Shown in pieces: positions 41,554-42,510 of a stretch of 42,510 bases of DNA. Numbering within the stretch: the stretch's first letter is position 1; the number at the start of each line of letters is the position of its first letter. A program made the position numbers and the translations under genes. The DNA lies in assembly GCA_035501615.1 (NCBI GenBank), contig DATJVY010000018.1, positions 1 to 42,510 on the forward strand, in the 5' to 3' direction. The notes under the pieces are model-generated. The model made no database searches and was not told where the DNA came from. It saw only the letters and a list, made by a program, of their open reading frames with translations. This stretch comes from RPRB01 sp035501615. Its GTDB lineage: Bacteria; Myxococcota; Myxococcia; Myxococcales; Myxococcaceae.

Positions 41554-42510
41554 ATGCGCGCTCGTCCCTGGCTGTCCCTGGTCGTCGGTCTCGCGTTCGC
41601 GTGGGCCGTGCCGGCGCTGGCCCAGAACAGCGACAACCCCGAATGTCTCGGCACCCAGTGCGGCGCTCCCGAGGAGCAGGGAGGCGGCTGCGGGTGCGGC
41701 TGCGGCTGTGGCTGCGGCTGCTCGGTGTGGGTGAGCTACACCGACGACGGCAAGACGCTGTCGTACACCGACGACGCCGACGGCGACGGCAAGTCCGACG
41801 GCTTCGACAACTGCCCCTTCGTCCCCAACCGCGACCAGGCCGACACCGACGGTGATGGCGTCGGCGATGCCTGCGACAACTGCCCCACCGTCGCCAACCC
41901 CGACCAGCGCGACACCGATGGTGACGGCAAGGGCGATGCCTGTGACGACGACCTCGACGGCGACGGCATCCCCAACGCCCAGGACAACTGCCCCAACATC
42001 CCCAACGCCGACCAGCTCGACACCGACCATGACGGCCTGGGCGATGCCTGCGACCCCGACGACGACAACGACGGCATCCCCGACGCCGAGGACCACTGCC
42101 CCCGCTACTACGACCCGAGCAACCCGCTCACCGTCCCGGGCGTGCAGTGCGTGGTGGACACCGATGGTGACGGCGTCGACGACTCGCGCGACAACTGCCC
42201 CACCGTCGCCAACCCGGACCAGAAGGACACCGACAACGACGGCATCGGTGACGCCTGCGACAAGGACATCGACAACGATGGCGTCCTCAATGCCCAGGAC
42301 AACTGCCCCACCGTCTCCAACCGCGACCAGCACGACGACGACGGTGACGGCATCGGCGACGCCTGCGACCCGCGCTACTGCGTGGTGGTGGACCCCTCGC
42401 ACCCCGACCAGTGCCTGGACCCGAACGCGGCCTTCCAGGTGAGCGCCGGTGGAAGCATCACCCTCAAGCGGGGTGAGGCGCTGCGGCTGCCCCTCTTCGC
42501 CAACCGCAAC
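41554..42510 (+). CDS. Secreted thrombospondin type-3 repeat protein, truncated by the window end
   Basis: 319 codons are visible with no stop. A signal peptide (MRARPWLSLVVGLAFAWAVP, cleaved near ALA-QN) is followed by a Gly-Cys run, GCGCGCGCGCGC-like, at about residues 48-57. Residues 75-270 are thrombospondin type-3 repeats: units such as DNCPTVANPDQRDTDGDGKG and DACD, in which Asp side chains of DxDGDG loops bind calcium and paired Cys form disulfides. Two units are longer and irregular (CPRYYDPSNPLTVPGVQC and CVVVDPSHPDQC). The visible end, VSAGGSITLKRGEALRLPLF, begins another domain. Such proteins are typically cell-surface proteins in myxobacteria; a C-terminal sorting signal, if any, lies outside. 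The start has AAGGA eight bases upstream. Confidence 0.85.
   Translation, partial: MRARPWLSLVVGLAFAWAVPALAQNSDNPECLGTQCGAPEEQGGGCGCGCGCGCGCSVWVSYTDDGKTLSYTDDADGDGKSDGFDNCPFVPNRDQADTDGDGVGDACDNCPTVANPDQRDTDGDGKGDACDDDLDGDGIPNAQDNCPNIPNADQLDTDHDGLGDACDPDDDNDGIPDAEDHCPRYYDPSNPLTVPGVQCVVDTDGDGVDDSRDNCPTVANPDQKDTDNDGIGDACDKDIDNDGVLNAQDNCPTVSNRDQHDDDGDGIGDACDPRYCVVVDPSHPDQCLDPNAAFQVSAGGSITLKRGEALRLPLFANRN

Overview
The window is a very GC-rich, gene-dense bacterial chromosome segment, most likely from a myxobacterium (phylum Myxococcota). The supporting signs are an EF-G of the subtype that resembles mitochondrial EFG1, a secreted protein with thrombospondin type-3 calcium repeats, many Pro/Ala-rich secreted proteins ending signal peptides at ADAG/AQ-like sites, GTG starts, and an Arg-rich extended Rho. 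I see no transposase, integrase, phage gene, CRISPR array, rRNA or tRNA.

Layout. 1-3169 (minus): a surface lipase-like lipoprotein followed by the start of a FadL-type fatty-acid porin, resembling the Vibrio volA-fadL pair. 3375-6631 (plus): a thioredoxin, a Kup potassium transporter and a secreted basic protein of unknown role. 6707-10695 (minus): an orphan EF-G, phenylalanine-4-hydroxylase and a secreted coiled-coil protein. 10696-11139 holds two copies of a 60-base repeat. 11140-14037: a flavin amine oxidase diverging from a fusion of an LpxL-type acyltransferase to a DUF6624 domain. 14034-21424 (minus): a MgtC/DUF4010 membrane protein and the glutamate synthase operon gltBD.

21813-28354 (minus) is a tightly coupled five-gene operon: ABC ATPase, two FtsX-like permeases, a LolA-like periplasmic carrier and an outer-membrane barrel-like protein. 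Together these could form a complete route from inner to outer membrane for lipids or lipidated cargo; I regard this as the best candidate for an undescribed system. 28919-31250 (plus) is an isolated FliH/SctL-FliI/SctN-FliJ/SctO export ATPase trio. 31378-36037 (minus): a small membrane protein, Rho with an atypical N-terminus, and an SppA protease with an N-terminal barrel-like domain. 36244-41011 (plus): parC, parE and a GNAT acetyltransferase that seems to begin at a CTG codon overlapping the parE stop. 41025-41270 looks like a decayed gene, and 41554 to the window end is the truncated thrombospondin-repeat protein.

Most calls come from recognising motifs in the translated sequence; no database search was possible. 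Promoters and operators are proposals from sequence pattern only.
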